A stretch of DNA of 6,353 bases from Rikenellaceae bacterium (GTDB taxonomy: Bacteria > Bacteroidota > Bacteroidia > Bacteroidales > UBA932), in assembly GCA_900769385.1 (NCBI GenBank), contig CAAGGO010000197.1:1-6353 (forward strand). The letters run 5' to 3'. This document shows, piece after piece, positions 1 to 6,066 of the stretch. How positions within the stretch are numbered: the first letter of the stretch is position 1; each line of letters opens with the position of its first letter. The notes beneath the pieces were generated by a model. It did no database searches, had not been told where the DNA came from, and saw only the letters and a program-made list of their open reading frames with translations. The position numbers and the translations under genes were made by a program.

Positions 1-1547
1 AAAAGGCTTGCTTTGGCGCAATGAGCGTTTCACCTAATGGCGAGTGGGTTATTGTTTATGACAAGATTGCCAAAAACTGGTTCCAGTTTACAATTGCTAC
101 AGGTGAGCTTAAGGACATTACCGGCTCTCTTGGCGTTGCATTCCACGATGAGGACCACGATACTCCAAGCCTTGCAGGCCCTTACGGACAGGCAGTGTGG
201 TTCAAGGACAACAGTGCATTTGTAATCAACGACAGATTTGACTACTGGCAGTTTGACCCTAAAGGCGTTGCAGCTCCTAAAATGCTTACAGACAACTACG
301 GACGCAACAACAATACCCGTCTTACCCTTACAAACATTATTGAGGATCCGGATGCTGACGCTATGCCTATGATGAGAGGTGCAGGCCAGATTACCGGCAA
401 AGATCCTTTGTTCTTTACAACTTTCAACTTCAAGACCAAACAGACAGGTCTTGCTACAAAAGACATTACCAAAAAGAAAAGCACAGTTGTAAAACTTGTT
501 GAGGGCCCTTACGCTTACGGAAGTTTTGCATATTCTAAACCAGGCAAAGGCAAAAAAGGTGCATTTGTTTATACAAGAGGCTGTTTTGAGGATGGCAGCA
601 ATGCATTTGTTACATACGACAACTTCAAGACACAGAAACAGCTTACAGACATCAACCCTCAGCAGAGAGACTACAACTGGGGTACAGTTGAGCTTGTAAA
701 CTGGCAGACTGCAGATGACATTTTCTGTGAGGGTCTGTTGTTCAAGCCTGAGAATTTTGATGCGACCAAGAAATATCCTGTAATCCTTTATTTCTACGAG
801 AAAAACTCGGAGACCTTGTATAATCCGCGCAACCCTGCCCCTAGCCGTTCTACAGTTAATATCCCTTACTTTGTAAGTAACGGTTATGTGGTATTTGTAC
901 CGGATATCTATTATGAGGAGGGTCACCCTGGCCAGAGTGCAATGCGCTCAATTATGCCTGGTGTGGAGATGTTGGAGAAAACTTATCCTTGGGTTGACGG
1001 CAAGAATATGGCAATTCAGGGCCAGAGCTGGGGCGGTTACCAGGTGGCTTATATGATTACCCAGACAGACAAGTTCAAGGCTGCAGGTTCAGGTGCTCCA
1101 GTTTCAAATATGACCAGTGCATACGGCGGTATCCGCTGGGGTAGCGGTATTACCCGTCAGGTTCAGTATGAGCAGGGCCAGAGCCGTATTGGCAAAGACC
1201 TTTGGAGCGGTTATGACCTGTATGTAGAGAACTCTCCTTTGTTCTTTGTACCTAACGTAAAAACTCCAGTTCTTATTATGCATAATGACAAAGACGGTGC
1301 AGTTCCTTGGTACCAGGGTATTGAGTTCTTTACAGCACTCCGCCGTTGCGGCAAGATTGCCTGGTTGCTTCAGTACAACAATGAGGAGCACAACCTTACT
1401 GAGAGAAGAAATGCAAAAGACCTTAGCGTAAGACTTGCCCAGTTCTTTGACCACTATTTGAAAGGCAAGCCAATGCCTAAGTGGATGAAAGAGGGAAGAC
1501 CTGCTACAGAGAAAGGGTTTGACCTTGGATACGAGATTGCAGAGTAA
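1..1547 (+). CDS. S9-family (prolyl oligopeptidase-like) serine peptidase, 5'-truncated
   Basis: This is the C-terminal part of a large envelope serine peptidase. The frame is open from base 3, so the Met codon at 21 is probably internal and the true start lies before the window. Family members in Bacteroidota usually run to 800-1000 residues, and about 514 are visible here. Numbered from Met21, residues 1 to about 235 look like the end of a beta-propeller (SPNGEW near residue 4), and about 240-508 form the alpha/beta-hydrolase domain. The catalytic triad is complete: Ser336 in GQSWGG (1026-1028), Asp425 in HNDKDGAVP (1293-1295) and His457 in NNEEHNL (1389-1391). The C-terminal DHYLKGKPMPKWMKEG stretch is typical of this Bacteroidota S9 group. 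It presumably cleaves oligopeptides, but the sequence does not reveal the residue preference, and the signal peptide is out of view. A terminator follows the stop codon. Family is confident; exact specificity is unknown. Confidence 0.93.
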   Translation, partial: KACFGAMSVSPNGEWVIVYDKIAKNWFQFTIATGELKDITGSLGVAFHDEDHDTPSLAGPYGQAVWFKDNSAFVINDRFDYWQFDPKGVAAPKMLTDNYGRNNNTRLTLTNIIEDPDADAMPMMRGAGQITGKDPLFFTTFNFKTKQTGLATKDITKKKSTVVKLVEGPYAYGSFAYSKPGKGKKGAFVYTRGCFEDGSNAFVTYDNFKTQKQLTDINPQQRDYNWGTVELVNWQTADDIFCEGLLFKPENFDATKKYPVILYFYEKNSETLYNPRNPAPSRSTVNIPYFVSNGYVVFVPDIYYEEGHPGQSAMRSIMPGVEMLEKTYPWVDGKNMAIQGQSWGGYQVAYMITQTDKFKAAGSGAPVSNMTSAYGGIRWGSGITRQVQYEQGQSRIGKDLWSGYDLYVENSPLFFVPNVKTPVLIMHNDKDGAVPWYQGIEFFTALRRCGKIAWLLQYNNEEHNLTERRNAKDLSVRLAQFFDHYLKGKPMPKWMKEGRPATEKGFDLGYEIAE

Positions 1548-1556
1548 CAATACAAG

Positions 1557-1595
1557 AAACCCGGTTGCCGGCCTCAAATCCTTCAACCGGGTTTT
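1557..1595 (+). terminator. Intrinsic terminator after the first S9 peptidase
   Basis: A perfect 11-bp stem pairs AAACCCGGTTG (1557-1567) with CAACCGGGTTT (1584-1594) across a 16-nt loop. The descending arm ends in TTTT (1592-1595). It begins 10 nt after the TAA at 1545-1547 and ends about 25 nt before the next start codon. The U tract is short, so some read-through into the downstream peptidase gene is possible. Confidence 0.75.
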
Positions 1596-1620
1596 CCACT
1601 TATAAGTTAAACCATATTAC

Positions 1621-1674
1621 ATGAAAAAACATTTTATACCAGTTATGATTATGGCGGCTGCATTGTGCGGCTGT
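1621..1674 (+). other. Lipoprotein signal peptide of the DPP5-like peptidase
   Basis: The first 18 codons give a basic n-region (KK at 2-3), a hydrophobic core (FIPVMIMAAAL) and a lipobox ending at Cys18 (LCGC). Cys at the -2 position is unusual but tolerated. The next residues, GGNNEASEP, carry acidic residues at 23 and 26. This hints at, but does not prove, an acidic surface-export signal of the kind described in Bacteroidota lipoproteins. Confidence 0.7.
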
Positions 1675-3828
1675 GGCGGCAACAATGAAGCCTCTGAGCC
1701 AATGATTACTAAACAAGAGATTAAGGTGGAGAACGGACAGTACACCCCGGAGATTATGCACCAGTTGGGCAAAGTGGGTGATCCTCAGCTTTCTCCCGAC
1801 GGTTCAAGAATCCTTTACGGAGTAACCTATACCAGCATTGAGCAGAACAAGGGCAACAGGGAGCTTTATGTTATGAATCTTGACGGTTCAGACAACGTGA
1901 AGATTACAAGTACCCCTAAGAGCGAGTCAAACGCACGCTGGATAAACGATTCACAGATCGTTTATATGAGAGGCGGCAAACTTTATACCGCTACCCTTAA
2001 CGGCACCGCCCTTTCAGCTGAGGCTGAAGTTGCAGGCGGTGAGGGAATGGAGGGTTTTGAGCTTTCTCCTGCCGGCAATAAGATTATGTTTGTAAAGAGC
2101 GTAAAGGCTGCCGTTAAACCTACTGATGTTTACCCTGACTTGAAAAAATCATCGGGAAGAACATATACAGATTTGATGTACAGACATTGGGATCATTTTG
2201 TAGAGGAGGTTCCTCACACTTACATTGCTGATTTTACAGGTGCAAATGTTGGTGAGGCTACTGATATTCTTGCAGGTGACACTGCCAATCCGGAGAGCGC
2301 TGAGAAGATGTTTGAGTTGCCTACTCTTCCTTTTGGAGGCTTGGAGCAGCTTAGCTGGAGTCCTGACGGAAAATATATTGCATATTCTTGCAGAAAACTT
2401 GCAGGAAGGGATTATGCTTTCTCTACCAATACAGACATTTACCTTTACAATGTTGAGACAGGTGCTACCCAGAACCTTACTGCAGGCATGATGGGTTATG
2501 ACACTGCTCCTCTTTTCTCTCCAGACGGCAAACAGCTTGCTTTCTTGAGCATGGAGAGAGACGGTTATGAGGCTGACAAGAACAGATTGTTTGTAATTGA
2601 TATGGACAAGGTTCTTGCCAACTTGGATACCAAAGATTTCCGTCCGTTCATGAAAGAGCTTACTACTGACTACAAATACAATGTGGACGGTATTGCTTGG
2701 GCTCCAAAATCAGACAAGATCTATTTCAATTCTTGCGTAAATGCCCTTACAGCTTTGTTTGTTGTTGATGTGAACAAGGTGGTTGGCTTGCCAATTGAGG
2801 ATAATGAGGGTACAGGTTATCTTCCTGCTTCATACGGCAACGGCATTAGAAGAATCACCTCTTCTGAGGCTATCTTTGATTTCAGCAGCCCTGTTCTTGT
2901 AGCTGACGAGATTGGTGAGGTTAAGGAGATCATCACTACCAATACCTGCATGATGCGCCCTGCAGAGATTGTTACAGTTAACCCTGCTACAGGTGAGTTC
3001 AAGGAGCTTACTGCTGAGAACAAGGCAACTTTGGACAAGATGGACCAGCCGCTTGTTGAGCAGAGATGGATGACTACCGTTGACGGCAAAAAAATGCACA
3101 CATGGATCCTATATCCTCCTCACTTTGACAAGACCAAGAAATATCCTGCTATCCTTATGTGTTTGGGTGGCCCTCAGGGGACTATCAGCCAGGGTTTCTC
3201 TACAAGATGGAACTACAGGCTTATGGCTTCTCAGGGTTACATTGTAATCCTTCCTAACAGAAGGGGTACAACAGCATTCGGCCAGCCTTGGTGCGAGCAG
3301 ATTTCAGGTGACTACTGCGGTTTGAACATGCAGGATTACTTGAAGGCTGTTGACAATATGAAGAAAGAGCCTTACGTAGGTAAAGTTGCTGCTACAGGTG
3401 CAAGCTACGGCGGTTACTCCGTTTATTACCTTGCAGGTATCCACGAGAACAGATTCTCAGCCCTTATTGCACACGCAGGTATCTTCAACCAGGAGCACAT
3501 GTATATGATGACTGAGGAGATGTGGTTCCCTACTTGGGATAACGGTGGTGCACCTTGGGACAATAACCCGGTTGCAAAACGCCACTACGGCAACTCTCCT
3601 CACAAACTTATCAAAAACTGGAACACCCCTATCCTTATCACCCACGGTGAGATGGACTACCGCGTTCCAGTTGACCAGGGAATGGCTGCATTCAACGCTG
3701 CACGCATGATGGGTGTTGAGAGCAAACTGCTTCTTTTCCCTGAGGAGAACCACTGGATTCTTAAACCTCAGAACTCAATCCACTGGAACAGGGAGTTCTT
3801 TGGTTGGTTGGACAAATATTGCAAATAA
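1621..3828 (+). CDS. dpp5: Dipeptidyl-peptidase 5 (DPP5)-like S9 peptidase, lipoprotein
   Basis: This protein (735 residues, complete) is an exopeptidase expected to release dipeptides from the N-termini of oligopeptides in the periplasm or on an envelope membrane. The N-terminus MKKHFIPVMIMAAALCGC is a lipoprotein signal peptide; the likely lipobox is LCGC with lipidated Cys18. A beta-propeller spans roughly residues 50-460, with blade motifs at SPDG 58-61, SPAG 149-152, SPDG 247-250, SPDG 300-303 and WAPK 360-363. The hydrolase domain spans about 490-735: GGPQG at 516-520, NRRG at 546-549, EQISGDY at 559-565. Triad: Ser595 in GASYGG, Asp679 in HGEMDYRVP, His711 in EENHW. The block from GGPQ through the C-terminal FFGWLDK agrees closely with remembered Bacteroidota DPP5 sequences, which prefer hydrophobic residues or Ala at P1. 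It is slightly longer than the roughly 680-residue Porphyromonas enzyme. The Met at 1621 is chosen because it gives the signal peptide; no good Shine-Dalgarno is seen, as is normal for this phylum. A generic acylaminoacyl-peptidase remains the alternative. Confidence 0.92.
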   Translation: MKKHFIPVMIMAAALCGCGGNNEASEPMITKQEIKVENGQYTPEIMHQLGKVGDPQLSPDGSRILYGVTYTSIEQNKGNRELYVMNLDGSDNVKITSTPKSESNARWINDSQIVYMRGGKLYTATLNGTALSAEAEVAGGEGMEGFELSPAGNKIMFVKSVKAAVKPTDVYPDLKKSSGRTYTDLMYRHWDHFVEEVPHTYIADFTGANVGEATDILAGDTANPESAEKMFELPTLPFGGLEQLSWSPDGKYIAYSCRKLAGRDYAFSTNTDIYLYNVETGATQNLTAGMMGYDTAPLFSPDGKQLAFLSMERDGYEADKNRLFVIDMDKVLANLDTKDFRPFMKELTTDYKYNVDGIAWAPKSDKIYFNSCVNALTALFVVDVNKVVGLPIEDNEGTGYLPASYGNGIRRITSSEAIFDFSSPVLVADEIGEVKEIITTNTCMMRPAEIVTVNPATGEFKELTAENKATLDKMDQPLVEQRWMTTVDGKKMHTWILYPPHFDKTKKYPAILMCLGGPQGTISQGFSTRWNYRLMASQGYIVILPNRRGTTAFGQPWCEQISGDYCGLNMQDYLKAVDNMKKEPYVGKVAATGASYGGYSVYYLAGIHENRFSALIAHAGIFNQEHMYMMTEEMWFPTWDNGGAPWDNNPVAKRHYGNSPHKLIKNWNTPILITHGEMDYRVPVDQGMAAFNAARMMGVESKLLLFPEENHWILKPQNSIHWNREFFGWLDKYCK

Positions 3829-3833
3829 CAGAA

Positions 3834-3870
3834 AAGGTCGGGAATTGATTTTCCCGACCTTCTTTTTTTT
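3834..3870 (+). terminator. Terminator between convergent dpp5 and cysS, possibly bidirectional
   Basis: A perfect 11-bp stem pairs AAGGTCGGGAA (3834-3844) with TTCCCGACCTT (3851-3861) across the 6-nt loop TTGATT. It is followed by C and eight T (3863-3870). It starts 5 nt after the dpp5 stop codon. Read on the minus strand, the same stem follows the cysS stop (3887-3889) and ends in a shorter TTTT run, so it may also stop cysS transcription. Confidence 0.88.
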
Positions 3871-3886
3871 ATTGGCCTTCAAGCGG

Positions 3887-5386
3887 TTATTCCAAAGTCC
3901 ACTCAACGCCGTCTTTGGTATCTTTGATAAGGACACCAATAGCTTTGAGGTCATCTCTGATTTTGTCTGATTTCGCCCAGTCCTTATTTGCTTTTGCAGC
4001 TTTACGCTCCTCAAGCACCATATTTACAAGGGCATCCATTACTTTGGCAACACCGTTGTCTGCAGCATCAACCTCCTGCTCAGCAGCTACGCCCAAAACA
4101 TCGGTTGCAATTGTGGTAAGCAGGAACTCAAGTGTCTGTTTGTCCTCAAGTGAAATTGCCTGCTTGCCGTCCTTAACCATATTCACTATCCTTACAGCAT
4201 CAAAAAGATGAGAAAGGGCAATTGGAGTATTAAGGTCATCGCACAATGCCACATAAACGTTCTCCTTAATCTGGGCTATCTCCTTTGCAATCTCAGCAGG
4301 TGCATTTTCAACAACTTTAAGCTCTTTCACATCCTTGGCTGCCTGAAGCATTCTCTTCAAGCCCCTTTCTGCAGCCTGCAAAGCCTCGTTACTGAAATCC
4401 AAAGTACTTCTGTAGTGAGCCTGCAAAATGAAGAATCTGATGGTCATTGGAGAATATGCCTGCTCAAGAACCGCATTGTTTCCTGTAAACAGCTCATCCA
4501 AAGTGATGAAGTTACCCAAGGACTTGCCCATTTTCTGACCTTTGATGGTAATCATATTGTTGTGCATCCAATATCTCACACCACCTTTGCCTCTTGAAGC
4601 AGTATTCTGGGCCAACTCGCACTCGTGGTGAGGGAACATAAGGTCCATACCGCCACCGTGAATATCAAACTCCTCTCCAAGATATTTTGCACTCATCGCA
4701 GAGCACTCAAGGTGCCATCCCGGGAAACCGTCACTCCAAGGTGAAGGCCATCTCATAATGTGCTCAGGGGAAGCTTTCTTCCAAAGGGCAAAATCTGCCG
4801 GAGAATGCTTGTCATCCTGACCGTCAAGGGCTCTGGTATTTGAAATCATATCATCCAGATTTCTTCCCGACAGCACACCGTAGTTATGCTTTTTGTTGTA
4901 CTCCTTAACATCAAAATAAACCGAGCCGTTGCTCTCGTATGCATAACCGTTTTTAAGAATCTCCTGCACAAGGGCAATCTGCTCAATGATGTGTCCTGAC
5001 GCTCTTGGCTCAATGCTTGGAGGGCAGTTGTTGAGCTTTTTCATTGCATCGTGGAAACGTAGGGTATAGTACTGTACAACCTCCATTGGCTCCAGCTGCT
5101 CAAGTCTTGCCTTCTTTGCTATTTTGTCTTCTCCGTTGTCTGAATCGCTCTCAAGGTGTCCCACATCAGTTATGTTCCTAACATATCTCACCTTGTATCC
5201 AAGATGTCTGAACAGACGTGTAAGGACATCATAAGTAACGCCAGGTCTTGCGTGTCCCAGGTGTGCATCACCGTAAACTGTAGGACCGCATACGTAAAGG
5301 CCTACCATACCTGGAGTTACAGGCTCAAACACCTCTTTTCTCCTGCTTAATGTATTGTAAATCTGAATCTCTCTTACCTTTTCCAT
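3887..5386 (-). CDS. cysS: Cysteinyl-tRNA synthetase
   Basis: This cytoplasmic class I enzyme charges tRNA-Cys with cysteine using ATP. From the ATG at 5384-5386 it has 499 residues, close to Bacteroides CysRS. The nucleotide-binding HIGH-type motif is HLGH at 42-45, directly after CGPTVYGDA; the KMSKS loop is KMGKS at 285-289. All four zinc and cysteine-recognition ligands can be placed: Cys33, Cys228 (LECSAM), His253 and Glu257 (HHECE). They match E. coli C28, C209, H234 and E238, with a constant offset of 19 for the last three. The substrate pocket segment [13 protein letters not shown] is intact. The C-terminal region carries the usual [14 protein letters not shown] helix. A GTG at 5435-5437 in the same frame would add 17 residues ([16 protein letters not shown]) absent from the family and would overlap the ssb stop, so I prefer the ATG. 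It follows ssb by 47 nt, probably as an operon, and converges on dpp5. Confidence 0.97.
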   Translation of the reverse strand: MEKVREIQIYNTLSRRKEVFEPVTPGMVGLYVCGPTVYGDAHLGHARPGVTYDVLTRLFRHLGYKVRYVRNITDVGHLESDSDNGEDKIAKKARLEQLEPMEVVQYYTLRFHDAMKKLNNCPPSIEPRASGHIIEQIALVQEILKNGYAYESNGSVYFDVKEYNKKHNYGVLSGRNLDDMISNTRALDGQDDKHSPADFALWKKASPEHIMRWPSPWSDGFPGWHLECSAMSAKYLGEEFDIHGGGMDLMFPHHECELAQNTASRGKGGVRYWMHNNMITIKGQKMGKSLGNFITLDELFTGNNAVLEQAYSPMTIRFFILQAHYRSTLDFSNEALQAAERGLKRMLQAAKDVKELKVVENAPAEIAKEIAQIKENVYVALCDDLNTPIALSHLFDAVRIVNMVKDGKQAISLEDKQTLEFLLTTIATDVLGVAAEQEVDAADNGVAKVMDALVNMVLEERKAAKANKDWAKSDKIRDDLKAIGVLIKDTKDGVEWTLE

Positions 5387-5400
5387 TTCTAAAGCATTTA

Positions 5401-5415
5401 TATCTTGCAAAGATA
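5401..5415 (-). promoter_or_regulatory. Candidate -7 element and palindrome ahead of cysS
   Basis: On the minus strand, 5415-5408 reads TATCTTTG, an exact fit to the Bacteroidota -7 consensus TAnnTTTG. It lies 21 nt before the cysS ATG and downstream of the ssb stop. The same bases lie in a 15-bp inverted repeat, TATCTT-GCA-AAGATA (5401-5415), which could be an operator. I see no matching TTTG -33 element at the proper distance, so promoter activity is only a suggestion. Confidence 0.3.
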
Positions 5416-5433
5416 GTGAGAAATAAGTTAATA

Positions 5434-5769
5434 TCACTCCACCAGAGGTATAATAATTTTCTGTGCCAGAATCTCCGTCATGCTTTTCTCCTCACCCGTT
5501 GTACTGGTATATTTCACATACCTTATCTTTCCCTCAACGGCAATGAATGTCCCTTTCCTTATTTTGTCAAAATCAGGCATCCCCTTCCTGCTCCAGGCAA
5601 CAATATTGTGCCAGGTGGTCTCTTCCCTGAGGGTATCATTACGCCCTTTGATGATTTCATTTGTTGCAAGCGTGAACCTTGCCGCTGTTCCTCCATTTTC
5701 AACTTTAAGGATTTTGGCATCTTGCCCCACTCTTCCTTTCAGTTCAACTTTGTTTACCGATCTCTCCAT
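5434..5769 (-). CDS. ssb: Short single-stranded DNA-binding protein (OB fold, no acidic tail)
   Basis: This 111-residue protein binds single-stranded DNA during replication, repair or recombination. The whole chain is one OB fold: strand 1 [13 protein letters not shown] (5-17), ARFTLAT (30-36), the family hallmark TWHNIVAW (52-59), [12 protein letters not shown] (72-83) and the last strand TEILAQKI (98-105). It ends at IIPLVE, so both the flexible linker and the acidic tip (DDDIPF type) that recruits partner proteins in longer SSBs are absent. Short SSBs of this kind occur in Bacteroidota beside a longer housekeeping copy, so this may be a second, specialised paralogue. The ATG at 5767-5769 is the only plausible start, because a TGA lies in frame 6 nt upstream. 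Its stop is 47 nt before the preferred cysS start, which suggests co-transcription. I am sure of the family but not of which cellular SSB role it fills. Confidence 0.93.
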   Translation of the reverse strand: MERSVNKVELKGRVGQDAKILKVENGGTAARFTLATNEIIKGRNDTLREETTWHNIVAWSRKGMPDFDKIRKGTFIAVEGKIRYVKYTSTTGEEKSMTEILAQKIIIPLVE

Positions 5770-5832
5770 AATCTTTCAAGTTTTTACATTTCTACCCGCA
5801 TCTGTGCACTTATGCCCCGGAAGACACCCACA

Positions 5833-5853
5833 CGGCAACCGGCCGGATTACCG
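5833..5853 (-). repeat. GC-rich imperfect palindrome in the ssb leader
   Basis: Centred on CCGGCCGG (5839-5846), the flanks CGGCAA (5833-5838) and TTACCG (5848-5853) are near-mirror complements. In minus-strand RNA this folds as about 8 bp, including one G-U pair and one bulged U, around a GGCC loop. It sits 64 nt upstream of the ssb start codon. It has no U tract, so it looks more like a leader structure or protein-binding site than a terminator. Confidence 0.45.
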
Positions 5854-5944
5854 TTATGCATTCTGCAATTGGTTGGAATTCCACCTGCAAATCAAAACAC
5901 TTTTCCCCGAATAAAATCCGAATTATGCACATATAAACGTTTAA

Positions 5945-5983
5945 TTTGCTTTTTTGTAAAACAGCGTTTTTTGAAAAAGCAAA
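5945..5983. repeat. A/T-rich inverted repeat
   Basis: TTTGCTTTTT (5945-5954) is the exact reverse complement of AAAAAGCAAA (5974-5983), with a 19-nt spacer. The low complexity of the region makes a chance origin possible. Confidence 0.4.
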
Positions 5984-6018
5984 AATTTGCGCCAACTGAA
6001 AAATTTTACGCTGTTTAC
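5956..6018. repeat. Interleaved inverted repeat GTAAAACAGCG / CGCTGTTTAC
   Basis: GTAAAACAGCG (5956-5966) has an inverted partner, CGCTGTTTAC (6009-6018), differing by one missing T, with 42 nt between them. The left arm falls in the spacer of the neighbouring A/T inverted repeat. A third related string, GGCTGTAAA, follows at 6019-6027. Repeated half-sites like these can bind a regulator, but no regulator is identified. Confidence 0.4.
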
Positions 6019-6066
6019 GGCTGTAAAAGAATACCTTTACGCAGGAGAAAATCATCGGGAAGAAAT

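Larger units (their letters stand above)
5770..6066. other. Divergent intergenic region between ssb and the zinc-ribbon gene
   Basis: These 297 bases separate ssb (-) from the gene starting at 6067 (+) and hold no credible coding sequence. The part near the zinc-ribbon gene is strongly A/T-rich, and the part near ssb is mixed with a GC-rich hairpin. Promoters for both genes should lie here. The best -7-like string for the plus strand is TACCTTTA at 6032-6039, one base from TAnnTTTG and 27 nt before the ATG, but no proper -33 accompanies it. On the minus strand, TATATGTG at 5934-5927 is one base from the same consensus and equally weak. Confidence 0.6.

Noticed and set aside
30..926. A 298-codon open frame antisense to the first peptidase
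   Set aside because: It lies wholly over a well-supported S9 peptidase, and its translation is Cys/Val-rich without recognisable motifs. It is explained by codon bias on the opposite strand.
1104..1586. A 160-codon minus-strand frame across the end of the first peptidase and its terminator
   Set aside because: It covers the conserved catalytic Asp/His region and the terminator hairpin of the plus-strand gene. No motif is visible in its translation.
1596..1620. A promoter for dpp5 (TAAGTTAA-like string) just before its start
   Set aside because: Only the TAnnTT half matches the -7 consensus, the TG is missing, and no -33 element is spaced correctly. The real promoter was not located.
4208..4597. 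A 129-codon plus-strand frame inside cysS
   Set aside because: It is the mirror of the conserved KMGKS region of cysteinyl-tRNA synthetase and has no independent support.
5480..5914. A 144-codon plus-strand frame over ssb
   Set aside because: It is antisense to the clear OB-fold gene, shows no domain, and its downstream part runs into the repeat-rich intergenic region.
5810..6055. An 81-codon minus-strand frame upstream of ssb
   Set aside because: It is rich in Phe, Lys and Ile as expected from A/T-rich noncoding DNA, and lacks a credible start signal. It overlaps the inverted repeats and the probable divergent promoters.
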